Assembly (NCBI GenBank): GCA_002085445.1
Contig: NBMI01000120.1
Location: forward strand, 1 to 49,560
DNA from: Candidatus Parabeggiatoa sp. nov. 2
GTDB taxonomy: Bacteria; Pseudomonadota; Gammaproteobacteria; Beggiatoales; Beggiatoaceae
Direction of reading: 5' to 3'
DNA: 49,560 nucleotides
The notes below the pieces were generated by a model, which was not told where the DNA came from, ran no database searches, and was given only the letters and a program-made list of their open reading frames with translations. How positions within the stretch are numbered: the stretch's first letter is position 1; every line of letters begins with the position of its first letter. The translations under genes were made by a program, and so were the position numbers. Positions 1 through 8,682 of the stretch are shown in pieces.

Positions 1-244
1 GACTTGGTTCTCGTCAATTAATCAGATTGTAAGTCTCCGATTTTACCAGTATAACATTATATACTGAACCATATACCGGCCGCTTTATAACTATGACTGT
101 TCTATTTTAAAATAATATTTTAAAAATGAGAGTTTGTCAAGTTTTAAAATCTTGATCGGACGGCAATATTGTCTATATACCCGGATCGATTGTTAGCTTT
201 TCTTAGAATTTATTAACAAATTGATTACTATACGCTAGCCCTCT
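1..244. repeat. Diverged ~240-bp segment, copy 1 of 2
   Basis: This stretch aligns along its length with 8418-8660 in the same orientation. Shared blocks include a start block beginning GACTT-GTTCTCGTCAA, a middle block with AGTTTGTCAA and GACGGCAA, and an end block containing AAATTGATTACTATACGCTA. The copy overlaps the last codons of the minus-strand gene beginning at 235. The ends are not inverted repeats, so a simple MITE is not indicated. It may extend left of the window. Confidence 0.7.
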
Positions 245-870
245 CGTTGCAAAGCCGCTTGGGTTTTTTCCAATCGCTCATCTTGGCGGATGAGTTCACG
301 GAAAAAAAACAAAACGGCATCGCCCAACAGGCCGTCAAAACAGAGAAAGGCCGCTAACGTATCATCCACTGGGGCGATACGGCGCATTTGTTCTAGGACT
401 AAATCGCTGATGGCGAGGGTATCTCTATAACTAATAAGGGCCGCTAAGTCTTCTTCGGTGATTTCTTTGAACTGAAAAAGCTCATCTTTGTGTTTGGCGA
501 AATGCTTGAGGGCTTTGACGGTTTGTTGACGGAAATCGGGTAGTGCAACGCTGAAGCTTTGCACTCCATCTGCTTTGGTGAAGGGTTGTAGGTAGTGGTG
601 TTCGATTTGCTCGGCAAATTCACGGGTGATTTTGGCGTTGAATATCTTTTGGGTGAAGCCGAGTTTGTTATCGGGCGCCGCCACACCGATGCTGATCGCA
701 CCCAGGGCATAGCTAAAGGACTCTTGGGTGGCGCCGGTGATTTGGTAGGCGGAATAGGTGAAGTGTTCTCGGACGAGAGATAGGGCTTTTTCGCCGGCTT
801 TGGAGGCGACTTCTACCACGGTGGGGTTGTCTAGCAAGGAGCCGAATAGGATTTGTGTGAGTGTTGGCAT
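235..870 (-). CDS. Unrecognised 211-aa protein
   Basis: I do not recognise a family. The protein starts MPTLTQILFG and is a soluble, mixed alpha-helical 211-aa chain with no signal peptide, no membrane segment and no clear catalytic motif. Acidic and Gln-rich helices dominate the C-terminal half (residues 120-211), ending in a charged helix (RQDERLEKTQAALQREG). Codon use and composition look like a real gene, and an overlapping reading frame in the same region is a shadow. The gene stands alone: repeats lie upstream of its start, and its stop lies in the right part of a ~240-bp segment that recurs upstream of the HD-domain gene at 8.7 kb. No ribosome-binding site is obvious. It could be a partner of genes lying left of the window. 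Confidence 0.75.
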   Translation of the reverse strand: MPTLTQILFGSLLDNPTVVEVASKAGEKALSLVREHFTYSAYQITGATQESFSYALGAISIGVAAPDNKLGFTQKIFNAKITREFAEQIEHHYLQPFTKADGVQSFSVALPDFRQQTVKALKHFAKHKDELFQFKEITEEDLAALISYRDTLAISDLVLEQMRRIAPVDDTLAAFLCFDGLLGDAVLFFFRELIRQDERLEKTQAALQREG

Positions 871-878
871 AATTTTTC

Positions 879-972
879 AGTGATCAGTTATCAGTGTTCA
901 GTTGTCAGTTATCAGTTATCAGTTGTCAGTTATCAGTTGTCAGTTGTCACAGTTGTCAGTGTTCAGTTGTCT
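879..972. repeat. Heptamer array, TTATCAG/TTGTCAG type
   Basis: Tandem period-7 array of TTATCAG and TTGTCAG units with a few GTGTTCAG variants. It begins only a few bases upstream of the 211-aa gene's start. It is the reverse-strand form of the TAACTGA units seen elsewhere in the window. Confidence 0.9.
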
Positions 973-1015
973 GTGTGAAATTGATGCGCGTGATTATACA
1001 GGGTTTCGTTATAAA

Positions 1016-1215
1016 CTACAAGGATTCGTTATAAACTACATGGATTATAAACTACAAGGATTCGTTATCAAGTAACTACAGGGATTCGTTATCAAGTAAC
1101 TACAAGGATTTGTTATAAAAAGCCAGAACTACAAGGATTTCTAAAAAGCCACGGATGAAAGTTTTTGGCAATGAAATCCGTTATTATAACGAATCCTTGT
1201 AGTTATAAGAAAGGA
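1016..1215. repeat. Repeats of AACTACAAGGATT (upstream block)
   Basis: Five or six imperfect copies of the word AACTACAAGGATT, each usually followed by CGTTATAA or CGTTATCAAGTA. The last copy (about 1128) starts a hairpin-like element that closes with the inverse word AATCCTTGTAGTT near 1193-1206. The same word recurs at 1697, 19862-19900, 30285, 30366 and 39580. Confidence 0.85.
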
Positions 1216-1249
1216 TAAAACTGATTCATTATTCATTATAAACGGCATG

Positions 1250-1605
1250 GATTCTCCGCGCAATTCGTTGTACTCAGTCAGCACAATTCGTTTATCCGCG
1301 CAATTCGTTGTACTCAGTCAGCACAATTCGTTTATCCGCGCAATTCGTTGTACTCAGCACAATTCGTTGTACTCCGCGCAATTCGTTGTACTCAGCGCAA
1401 TTCGTTGTACTCAGTCAGCACAATTCGTTTATCCGCGCAATTCGTTGTACTCAGCGCAATTCGTTGTACTCAGCGCAATTCGTTGTACTCAGCGCAATTC
1501 GTTGTACTCCGCGCAATTCGTTGTACTCAGCGCAATTCGTTGTACTCAGCACAATTCGTTGTACTCCGCGCAATTCGTTGTACTCAGCCTCATTCGTTGT
1601 ACTAA
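1250..1605. repeat. Tandem array of AATTCGTTGTACTC units
   Basis: About twenty copies of a 17-19-bp unit, core GCAATTCGTTGTACTCA, interspersed with a CAATTCGTTTATCCGCG variant. It is the reverse complement of the GTACAACGAATTGCGCGGAT units in the 44.5-46.5 kb array. All three forward frames stay open across it because the unit lacks forward stop codons. That explains the apparent ORFs here, which I do not call as genes. Confidence 0.9.
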
Positions 1606-1615
1606 GCCTCAATCG

Positions 1616-1709
1616 TTAATCACAAGGATTTCTAAAAAGCCACGGATGAAAGTTCTTAACGTCCAAGATAAATCTTGGACTCCTGATTTATACTCAATCC
1701 TTGTAGTTA
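1616..1709. repeat. Inverted-repeat element upstream of moaA
   Basis: Begins with ACAAGGATTTCTAAAAAGCC, the same start as the element near 1130, and ends with the inverse word AATCCTTGTAGTT. An internal palindrome (GTCCAAGAT/ATCTTGGAC) sits in the middle. It ends about 25 bp before the moaA start, so it may supply part of the leader. Confidence 0.7.
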
Positions 1710-1734
1710 TTATTCTATGAAAAAGTGATTTATT

Positions 1735-2727
1735 ATGCCCACGCAACTAATAGACAAGTTTAACCGAAAAATTACCTACGTGCGTCTATCCGTAACAGAT
1801 CGTTGCGACTTTCGCTGCGTCTACTGCATGGACGAAAAAATGACTTTTGTGCCTCGCGCACAATTATTGACTTTGGAAGAAATGGAATTAGTCGGACGTG
1901 CTTTTGTAGAATTAGGCGTGACAAAAATCCGCCTAACGGGAGGCGAACCGCTAGTACGCAGAAATATATTGCAACTCTTTCAAGGACTTGGCAAATTAGA
2001 CGGCTTAAAAGAACTGGTGCTAACAACCAACGGCTCGCAACTCGTTAAACTGGCACAACCGCTCAAAGCCGCCGGCGTTAAACGAATCAATATCAGCCTC
2101 GACAGCTTAAAACCGGCGCGTTTTCAAAAAATGACTCGTACCAGTAAACTGGACACCGTGTTACGTGGTATTGACGCCGCCATCAAAGCGAGATTTCAAC
2201 GAATCAAACTCAACGCCGTGATTTTAAAAAACCGTAACCACGACGAAGTAACCGACTTAGTACAATTTGCTATCGATCAAGGCATTGACATCAGCTTTAT
2301 TGAAGAAATGCCCTTAGGCAATATTGATGAACATAACCGTGCCGAGGCCTTCTACTCCAGTGACCAAATTCGCCACGAACTCAAACACACATTCAATTTA
2401 ATACCAACAACAGAAACCACCGCCGGGCCCTCTAAATACTACAAAGTCGCACACACCGACACTCGCGTTGGCTTTATTTCGCCACACACGCATAATTTTT
2501 GTGACAGCTGTAATCGAGTGCGCGTAACAACAGAAGGCCGCCTACTACTATGCTTAGGACAAGAACACTCAATCGACTTACGGCGCGTAATACGCGCCAA
2601 CCCCGACGACATCGGCCTACTAAAACAAGCCATCATCAAAGCCATCGCAATCAAACCCAAAGCCCACGAATTTGAACTTGACAAAGAACCACATATTTTA
2701 CGATATATGAATATGACCGGCGGTTAA
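1735..2727 (+). CDS. moaA: GTP 3',8-cyclase MoaA
   Basis: Radical-SAM enzyme of the first step of molybdenum-cofactor synthesis. With MoaC it converts GTP to cyclic pyranopterin phosphate in the cytoplasm. The N-terminal 4Fe-4S/SAM motif CxxxCxxC is at C24, C28, C31, and the SAM-binding GGEP is at 69-72. The second, GTP-binding cluster uses C256, C259 and C273. The essential C-terminal Gly-Gly pair is present (residues 329-330). At 330 aa the length is normal for the family. The start chosen gives the usual N-terminus, although no strong ribosome-binding site is visible. No other moa gene is adjacent. Both flanks are repeat DNA, so it is probably transcribed alone. The cofactor would serve molybdoenzymes such as nitrate reductase, which fits a nitrate-respiring host, but none is encoded here. 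Confidence 0.97.
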   Translation: MPTQLIDKFNRKITYVRLSVTDRCDFRCVYCMDEKMTFVPRAQLLTLEEMELVGRAFVELGVTKIRLTGGEPLVRRNILQLFQGLGKLDGLKELVLTTNGSQLVKLAQPLKAAGVKRINISLDSLKPARFQKMTRTSKLDTVLRGIDAAIKARFQRIKLNAVILKNRNHDEVTDLVQFAIDQGIDISFIEEMPLGNIDEHNRAEAFYSSDQIRHELKHTFNLIPTTETTAGPSKYYKVAHTDTRVGFISPHTHNFCDSCNRVRVTTEGRLLLCLGQEHSIDLRRVIRANPDDIGLLKQAIIKAIAIKPKAHEFELDKEPHILRYMNMTGG

Positions 2728-2744
2728 CCAGCTTTGGCAACGAC

Positions 2745-2865
2745 GGAGTCCAAAGCAACGATGGAATCCAAAGCTTCAGCTTTGGAAGAGTCCAAATCAA
2801 CGATGGAATCCAAAGCTTCAGCTTTGGAAGAGTCCAAATCTTCAACTTTAGAGGAATCCCAAAAT
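2745..2865. repeat. 42-bp tandem repeat with internal palindrome
   Basis: Two near-identical 42-bp units plus a partial one, each containing the palindrome TCCAAAGCTTCAGCTTTGGA. The unit length is a multiple of three, so a frame stays open and would read 14-residue repeats (MESKASALEESKST). There is no convincing start or ribosome-binding site, so I treat it as a repeat rather than a gene. Confidence 0.8.
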
Positions 2866-2945
2866 ACCGACAGTTGCTTTTATACTCAACGTGGCCGTAA
2901 CTTGGATTTTTATGACGGGTTAATATATAAGGCGTATTATTAAAG

Positions 2946-2972
2946 CCAGGGGCGGTGCCCCTGGATTATTTT
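2946..2972 (+). terminator. Strong hairpin, possible moaA terminator
   Basis: Perfect 8-bp stem CCAGGGGC/GCCCCTGG with a GGT loop, followed by ATTATTTT. The T-tract is imperfect. It lies about 220 bp after the moaA stop. Confidence 0.5.
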
Positions 2973-3130
2973 CGCAACGACATTCTTCGCTCGCGATAAT
3001 TTTGAACAATAATATCTAACAATTCTGAAAACTTACGATGAATTCGGTAATGTATTGATTTTACATGACCATACTTTGTGTAATTAATTTCCATTATTAT
3101 ATGCCACAAAGTTTTCCGAAGTTTAGAGAA

Positions 3131-3171
3131 CAGTTAATCATTAATCATTAATCATTAATCATTAATAATTA
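3131..3171. repeat. Heptamer array TTAATCA
   Basis: Four to five tandem TTAATCA units. Around it, 2973-3130 and 3172-3389 hold no gene I can support. Confidence 0.85.
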
Positions 3172-3389
3172 ACCAACGCCCCTTGCCGCCTTTTCCTTGC
3201 AAGTAGACTGTTCAACAAACACCAGTTGTGCTTTAGTACTTGATGTTCCTAAGAAGAACCACAACAGCTTAAATTTTGACCTAAAATATTGGTAGTGTTA
3301 TCTTAAAAAAAACGCTTGGGACAAGTCTACGACTTTACGACTTGTTCAACGTGAATTTAATCACCGGGCGACATGTAGGAGTAAAATCA

Positions 3390-3642
3390 ATGAGTAATGA
3401 AATGAGAAAGGGCTTGACCAAGGCCACATTACCGCAAACGGGTAAAAAGGTGTCTGTGACCTTACAACTGGACGCTGACATTATAAAGTGGTTCAAAAAA
3501 ACAAGGCTATGGAATCAGCCACATCAATAAGACACTGCGAACATACATGGAACACCAAACCAAGCAACAACTCAAATTGAGGGATATAAAAAAGGTCAAA
3601 CAACTTCTCATCACCAAGAAATGTGAGTCTGTAGCTCAATAA
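3390..3642 (+). pseudogene. BrnA-like antitoxin gene, frameshifted
   Basis: ATG at 3390 has a good ribosome-binding site (AGGAG, 8 bp upstream). The first frame gives MSNEMRKGLTK...VSVTLQLDADIIKWFKK and then runs out of frame. If one A of the seven-A run at 3495-3501 is skipped, the protein continues QGYGISHINKTLRTYMEH and ends at the TAA at 3640-3642, about 83 residues in all. The pattern of a beta strand, then 'LDADIIKWFK', 'GYGxxINxxLRxYM', is that of the BrnA family of ribbon-helix-helix antitoxins, which repress their own promoter and neutralise the RNase BrnT. No BrnT gene is visible upstream, where it normally sits. So this is either an orphan decayed antitoxin or a base-call error in a homopolymer. 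The family call is from recall of the motif. Confidence 0.7.
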
Positions 3643-3833
3643 GCACCTGTAATACGGCCAGACTTATCGACTAAAGCGGCCCCACTTAAATCCATAATGT
3701 GCTACGAAAAAAACTCAACCTTGCCCACTGGACTATCGCGAATGCTCTCGATTTCTCTTGATTGGGTGCCCCAACTGGGCCGGGATGAGGTAAAAAGAAA
3801 GGATTACTCTATTGACTCTCGAAGTACGAGAGA

Positions 3834-3960
3834 TATACGGAACGTACTTCAAATCGGTGAAAATGAAAAAATGAACTTTTAATAAAATTCATAGCCAAAT
3901 TATCGACTTATCATTGGATCATTTTTCATTTTTCATTTTTCATTTTTCATTTTTCATTAA
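3834..3960 (+). repeat. TATACGGAACG dispersed element, copy A
   Basis: One of six copies of a 90-130-bp element that begins TATACGGAACGTACTTCAAA, continues with a CGTGAAAATGA block, has an AAATTATCnACTTAT block in the middle and ends in CATTTTT heptamers followed by AGTATA. This copy has about five CATTTTT units and a degraded right end. The stretch 3643-3833 before it shows no supportable gene. Confidence 0.85.
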
Positions 3961-3972
3961 CACGTCATTGCA

Positions 3973-4866
3973 TCATTCGCGCAATTTAAAAGAACGTAGC
4001 AAAGTCATTACCGCAAGAACAGCAAAACGTACCCACACCGCCACTATCACACCCCAATTGATAAACAGCGGATACTGATGTCGAAAAAATTTACGATAAA
4101 ATCGTACCATTCCTCGATGCTTATACCACAATGTGGAAAGCGGACGATGGCGACTGCATACCCCCTTAACATGTACCACTTCAATCTGAGGAATAAACAA
4201 AATACTAAAATGCCCGGCATGAAAGCGCATAAACCAATCGAGATCCTCGCAATGTAAAAAATAAGTTTCATCCATAGGCCCCACTTTGGCGAGCGCAGTA
4301 CGCCGTACAAACATACAAGCACCTGAAATTCCTTCAATTTCTATGGGATTATCTGGCAAAGGTTGGCGCGCCAACACAAAACTTCTAAAACGTTTTGAAT
4401 TGGGGAAAAGCTTGTCAAGATGAAATACCCGCACAATAGCTCGCCACGGTGTTGGCACACTGCGCCGACACCCCGCTTGCTCAGAACCATCGGGATTTAG
4501 CACCAAGCCCCCTGCCATGCCAGCTTGTGGATACATGTCCATCGCTTTCACAAAAAGTGCCAGCGTATCGGGGCGAATCAGGCAATCGGGATTGAGGAAA
4601 AGCAGATATTCACTGGAGGTATAAGGTAATGCGAGATTGGCCGCGCGTGCAAAACCAAGATTGTCAACATTTTTAATAATCTGCACCCGTTCATCATTCT
4701 CAAAGGCTTGCAGCAACCGGTGCAAACTGTCATCTTTCGAGGCGTTATCGACAACATGTACTGTCACAGGGACAGATGAAGCCAATACCGAACGCACACA
4801 CTCTGTCAACAAATCACCGCCATTAAAATTGACAATAATGACGGAAATGACACGTTCTGTAGACAT
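3973..4866 (-). CDS. Family 2 glycosyltransferase
   Basis: A GT-A fold transferase, probably moving a sugar from a nucleotide donor onto a cell-surface glycan; substrate unknown. The N-terminal strand reads VISVIIVNFNGG. Donor-site residues VDNAS are at 39-43, and the NPD at 92-94 stands for the metal-binding DxD. The acceptor-side GISGACMFVRR is at 179-188, followed by E207-D208. This arrangement resembles the rhamnosyltransferase (WbbL/RfbF-like) branch. A hydrophobic stretch at about 268-291 could attach the protein to the inner membrane. Length (297 aa) is typical. It lies downstream of rho on the same strand, about 90 bp after the rho stop and a heptamer array. No other polysaccharide gene is near, so the pathway cannot be inferred from context. 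Confidence 0.9.
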   Translation of the reverse strand: MSTERVISVIIVNFNGGDLLTECVRSVLASSVPVTVHVVDNASKDDSLHRLLQAFENDERVQIIKNVDNLGFARAANLALPYTSSEYLLFLNPDCLIRPDTLALFVKAMDMYPQAGMAGGLVLNPDGSEQAGCRRSVPTPWRAIVRVFHLDKLFPNSKRFRSFVLARQPLPDNPIEIEGISGACMFVRRTALAKVGPMDETYFLHCEDLDWFMRFHAGHFSILFIPQIEVVHVKGVCSRHRPLSTLWYKHRGMVRFYRKFFRHQYPLFINWGVIVAVWVRFAVLAVMTLLRSFKLRE

Positions 4867-4922
4867 GAACCGATTTCAGTTGGAAGTTGGAAGTTAAAGT
4901 TATTCGTTTAGTTTTCAGCCAT

Positions 4923-4953
4923 CAAGTAACCGATAACTGATAACTGATAACTG
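4923..4953. repeat. Heptamer array TAACTGA next to the rho stop
   Basis: Three to four TAACTGA units ending a few bases beyond the rho stop codon, inside the short rho-glycosyltransferase spacer. Confidence 0.85.
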
Positions 4954-4956
4954 CTC

Positions 4957-6213
4957 TCAACGTTTCATGGACTCAAAAAATTCACTATTGGTTTTTGTCA
5001 CCTTGAGACGATCCAACAAAAACTCCATCTCGGCAATTTCTTCCATCGGATGTAATAGTTTTCGTAAAATCCATACTTTTTGTAATTCTTCTGGAGAGAT
5101 GAGTAATTCTTCGCGGCGGGTACCAGAGCGATTGATGTTGATGGCGGGATAAATGCGTTTTTCGGCAATCTTGCGATCTAGGTGGATTTCATTATTACCG
5201 GTGCCTTTAAACTCTTCATAAATGACATCATCCATGCGCGACCCCGTATCAATCAGGGCCGTCGCCAGAATAGTTAGGCTACCACCTTCTTCGATATTGC
5301 GTGCCGACCCGAAAAAACGTTTTGGACGGTGCAACGCGTTGGCATCGACACCGCCGGTGAGTACTTTACCTGAAGTGGGCACCACCGTATTATAGGCGCG
5401 CGCCAAACGAGTAATAGAATCAAGCAAAATCACAACATCCTTTTTGTGTTCAACCAAGCGTTTGGCCTTTTCAATCACCATTTCGGACACTTGTACATGA
5501 CGGGTAGCCGGCTCATCAAACGTGCTTGAAATCACCTCGCCATGTACCGAGCGCATCATTTCCGTGACTTCTTCGGGACGTTCATCAATCAGCAACACGA
5601 TCAAATAACATTCAGAGTGATTGGCCGCCAGAGATTGTGCAAGGTTTTGCAACATCATGGTCTTACCCGATTTGGGCGGAGAAACTATCAAACCGCGTTG
5701 ACCTTTACCTACCGGGGCAATTAAATCAATAATGCGCGGTGTTAAATCTTCCGTGCTGCCATTGCCCATTTCCAGATTGAGTCGCTTGTTGGCAAACAAT
5801 GGTGTCAAGTTTTCAAACAAGACTTTGTTTTTAGCCTGCTCCGGCGGTTCAAAATTAATTTCACTGACTTTCAAGAGGGCAAAATAACGCTCACCCTCTT
5901 TTGGCGGACGAATTTTTCCGGAAACCGTATCGCCAGTACGCAAGTTAAAACGGCGAATTTGACTGGGGGACACATAAATATCATCCGGGCCGGCGAGATA
6001 AGAACTATCCGCAGAACGCAGAAAACCAAAGCCGTCTTGTAAAATTTCCAAGACACCATCACCGTAAATATCTTCACCTTTTTTAGCATGCGCTTTTAGC
6101 AACGCAAAAATGACATCCTGTTTACGCGAGCGTGCCGTTCCCTCTAAACTAAGGCTTTGGGCAATTTGAATCAGATCGGTGGCGGTTTGTTTTTTAAGTT
6201 CTGTTAAATTCAT
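4957..6213 (-). CDS. rho: Transcription termination factor Rho
   Basis: Hexameric RNA helicase that ends transcription at rut sites. From the ATG at 6213 the protein is 418 aa and begins MNLTELKK, as in E. coli (419 aa). An upstream TTG at 6261 in the same frame would add 16 unrelated residues and is less likely. Visible parts: N-terminal helical lobe (1-47), RNA-binding OB fold with DGFGFLR (60-66), Walker A PPKSGKT (179-185), Walker B VILLDS (261-266), and the Q-loop/R-loop region around [20 protein letters not shown] (281-300). The C-terminus reads FFESMKR. In most gammaproteobacteria trxA lies directly upstream; here trxA is upstream on the same strand but more than 1.2 kb of repeats intervene. 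Confidence 0.98.
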   Translation of the reverse strand: MNLTELKKQTATDLIQIAQSLSLEGTARSRKQDVIFALLKAHAKKGEDIYGDGVLEILQDGFGFLRSADSSYLAGPDDIYVSPSQIRRFNLRTGDTVSGKIRPPKEGERYFALLKVSEINFEPPEQAKNKVLFENLTPLFANKRLNLEMGNGSTEDLTPRIIDLIAPVGKGQRGLIVSPPKSGKTMMLQNLAQSLAANHSECYLIVLLIDERPEEVTEMMRSVHGEVISSTFDEPATRHVQVSEMVIEKAKRLVEHKKDVVILLDSITRLARAYNTVVPTSGKVLTGGVDANALHRPKRFFGSARNIEEGGSLTILATALIDTGSRMDDVIYEEFKGTGNNEIHLDRKIAEKRIYPAININRSGTRREELLISPEELQKVWILRKLLHPMEEIAEMEFLLDRLKVTKTNSEFFESMKR

Positions 6214-6596
6214 GGGTTTATAAGTCTTGAGTGCCGGTTTTGGCACATGTGAAAGGATCAATGCTCAGACAAATGTTGGGTGGATAAAAGCAAAAGCGTA
6301 TCCAAAAAAAAGCGATTAATTATCAGAAGGATACACTAATTCAATTTCAAAATTAGTCTTTTTTTCCTAACTTAATGGCAGTGAGTGAAAGGAGTAGTCA
6401 ACAACACTACATCAGGACAGGAGGAAATGCTCGGAGTAGAGGAACCGAAGTGGTGAGACATAAATGAATCGGTTCCACCAGATTGGAGTCGGCATGAAAA
6501 ACCATTAGACATTATCGGAAATAAGAATATCTGGATTTTTAATCTATACTGCACATATAGACTCTCAGATTCCGAACTTCACAAAGGGCATTCGCG

Positions 6597-6660
6597 ATGG
6601 TCTGCCCCTACAAGACGTTATGTCGTAGATTTTATGTAGGGGCGCACTTTAGTGTTTGCC
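6597..6660. repeat. GCCCCTACA palindromic element
   Basis: Arms GCCCCTACA (6604-6612) and TGTAGGGGC (6635-6643), with outer pairing between GGGCA and TGCCC. A related element is at 20088-20126. Nearby, 6712-6772 holds two copies of a unit containing CGCTACGCGAGATCACTT. Confidence 0.8.
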
Positions 6661-6816
6661 CTATGAACGTGAAATTATTTTTCTGAACATCTATAGTCAC
6701 AAACATCGTTCTTCGCTACGCGAGATCACTTGAAACATCGTTTTTCGCTACGCGAGATCACTTTTAGACTTTGCACGGTTTCCTATTGGACTAAAAACAC
6801 ACCCCAGGCATCCCCT

Positions 6817-6927
6817 CAATGCCATTAAGTTAAGCAAAAAACGTTCTTTTGTAGGGTGAGCAACGTTGTTGTCCACCCGATTCGTATTTTGGGGCCGGCA
6901 AGAAAAATTCTTAACTTAATGGCATTG
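6817..6927. repeat. MITE-like element with 18-bp inverted repeat
   Basis: Perfect inverted repeat CAATGCCATTAAGTTAAG (6817-6834) and its complement (6910-6927), enclosing 75 bp without an ORF. The interior contains a smaller palindrome (GTAGGGTG...CCACCC). It lies in the trxA-rho spacer and may explain part of the expansion. Confidence 0.75.
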
Positions 6928-7120
6928 CTCTGGAGAGGGGAATCACCGACTTGACTTTTTTCCCCTTCGTTTCGGGGTTAGGGATGTGTTTTTTAAAAAT
7001 GATCTCGCAAAGCTCAGAGACCATCTGCAATATAAAAAGAACTTTATAGGTCAACCAAAAGGGATATAATAGGCAATCTCGAAGGAGCAAGGGGATTATA
7101 CTTTGCAGCTCAAGAAAATG

Positions 7121-7215
7121 GGACTAAAACACACCCCGTTCCTCCCCTGACGTAAGGGGACTTTTCCACGTTGTTACTCCCCGAATTGAAGGGGTATGCG
7201 GTAAGGGGGTGTGTC
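7121..7215. repeat. CACACCCC/GGGTGTGT palindromic element
   Basis: Bounded by ACACACCCC and GGGGTGTGT in inverse orientation, with CCCTGACG/CCCGAATT-type short G/C blocks inside. Related elements carry the phrase TTCACATCGATAGA and occur at about 13510-13575, 17830-17900 and 20455-20510. The rest of 6928-7440 shows no gene. Confidence 0.65.
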
Positions 7216-7443
7216 AGGGGCCAAATCCTAGCCGTTTGCAGTGTACAATTGATAGGTGTTTGCACTTGGTGGCGGTCAATTTCCGCCGGGGCAGGGGAAT
7301 GCGGCTTGAGTTTTGAAGTCAAATTTTAACCCTAAAGCCTCTGTCGTGGCAAGCGCCGGATCGAGGCACGACAAAAGCAGAAAATGAGAGTCTTAAAAGA
7401 AGGTAAGTTTATAGGAAAGAATAGGTTAGCACGCCAACAACCA

Positions 7444-7462
7444 CACGTCCAGAAGGGACGTG
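7444..7462. terminator. Hairpin just after trxA
   Basis: CACGTCC/GGACGTG stem, 5-base loop, 28 bp past the trxA stop. The only T-run (GGTTTTT) follows it on the plus strand, so as a trxA terminator it is imperfect. Confidence 0.4.
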
Positions 7463-7489
7463 GGAGGTTTTTGAATTTAAAAAATAATA

Positions 7490-7816
7490 TTACAAATTGC
7501 TATCTATAAATGCCGTCAGTTGTGATTTAGAAAGCGCACCAACCCGAGTATTTAAAACCTCACCGTCCTTGAATAACATGAGGGTAGGAATACCACGAAT
7601 ACCATATTTGGGGGGTGTGCTAGGATTTTCATCAATATTCAACTTGGCAATATTCAATTTTCCCACATATTCTTGTGCAATTTCATCCAAGAGTGGGGTA
7701 ATCATTTTGCAGGGGCCGCACCATTCTGCCCAGTAGTCAACTAACACAGGGATATCCGATTTGAGTACTTTGTCTGCAAAAGTGTCGTCTGTGACGTAGA
7801 CGATATGTTCGCTCAT
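7490..7816 (-). CDS. trxA: Thioredoxin 1
   Basis: Small cytoplasmic dithiol reductant kept reduced by thioredoxin reductase; it serves ribonucleotide reductase, PAPS reductase and general disulfide repair. The active site WCGPC is at 32-36, the buried Asp is D27 and the cis-proline loop GIP ends at P77, all at the positions expected from E. coli TrxA. Length 108 aa is normal. The start has a GGAGAA ribosome-binding site about 8 bp upstream. It is followed on the same strand by rho, as in many gammaproteobacteria, but separated by repeats, so the usual linkage may rely on separate promoters here. Confidence 0.98.
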   Translation of the reverse strand: MSEHIVYVTDDTFADKVLKSDIPVLVDYWAEWCGPCKMITPLLDEIAQEYVGKLNIAKLNIDENPSTPPKYGIRGIPTLMLFKDGEVLNTRVGALSKSQLTAFIDSNL

Positions 7817-8417
7817 AGTGACAGTTCTCCATAGTAAAAAACCGCAAATCTCGTTTTTATTTATGGTCCAAAAGACCAGTAAAACTCATTGTTATACCTA
7901 CTAATTTACCAAACGATTGCCCAATTCAGGTAATATTTTATTCAAAACCTCCAAGGGTTGGTCTCAAGCCTCTTATTTGTTGGCAGACTTAAAAGCTTTT
8001 TAGGCTAAAGTTTTAGGCACACAAAAAAAGAAAAAAGCGCAAAAATAGTTAATATCAACCAGAGTAGGCAGCCGCGCTCGCGGGGAACTTGCACAAAACC
8101 CGCTCTCTGTCAATTCAGCTCATCCGACTTTTCATTCTAGCACCTACCCACTAATTATCAAACGTCAAGTGTGTTGTTTTTCGTGTTGGTTTGCGAGTCC
8201 TCTTAGTGTTTTAGCCTGAAAGCCTAAAAAAGTGTTTTGTAATTTAGTTACAATCAGCACACCGGTTGACTGCCCTATCACCAACAGTATTTCTTATATC
8301 AGAATAACCGATTCATTTAGGTTAACAAAAGTTAACAATAGCACTCTTAATAATTTAAGAGAGGGTGAATCTACGACCATTATCATGGAAAATGGTCGCT
8401 TTATACAATCCTATTGA
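7817..8417. other. Spacer between divergent trxA and HD gene
   Basis: Must hold the trxA promoter, but no site stands out strongly. The segment 7985-8035 contains a TAGGCTAAAG word related to palindromes elsewhere in the window. A 61-codon frame at 8232-8417 has no ribosome-binding site or recognisable motif. I see no RNA gene. Confidence 0.5.
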
Positions 8418-8660
8418 CTTTGTTCTCGTCAACTAATCGGATTATCAGTTTCAGGTTATACAGCCAACATGACGTACTGAAAAGCCCCAGCCACTTTAGA
8501 ACCTTTTTAGTTTTATAAGGCATTTTATCTGAAAAAATGACAGTTTGTCAACTTTTAAACTCAAAAGATTGACGGCAACTCTATATACCATTATCGATAT
8601 TAGCGTTGGAACGAATTTATTAATAAATTGATTACTATACGCTAACCTTTCAATTGAAAT
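8418..8660. repeat. Diverged ~240-bp segment, copy 2 of 2
   Basis: Same order of conserved blocks as 1-244, with a near-identical right end containing AAATTGATTACTATACGCTA. This copy ends about 22 bp before the HD-domain gene start, so it may carry that gene's promoter or leader. Confidence 0.7.
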
Positions 8661-8682
8661 ATTACAACTGGGTTGATAAGAC

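Noticed and set aside
1016..1610. Possible CRISPR at the left repeat block
   Set aside because: Units are directly tandem without unique spacers of regular length.
1247..1720. Long forward reading frames (up to 157 codons) over the first repeat array
   Set aside because: They read a 17-19-bp tandem repeat in three frames, with no ribosome-binding site and no protein-like composition.
2734..2943. 69-codon frame after moaA with MESKASALEESKST repeats
   Set aside because: Comes from a 42-bp palindromic tandem repeat; no ATG or ribosome-binding site.
3640..3833. Possible degraded coding remnant on the minus strand (MDLSGAALVDKSGRITGAY)
   Set aside because: Too short and without a recognisable neighbour or start; cannot be told from chance.
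8232..8417. 61-codon frame upstream of the HD gene
   Set aside because: No ribosome-binding site, motif or coding bias that I can see.
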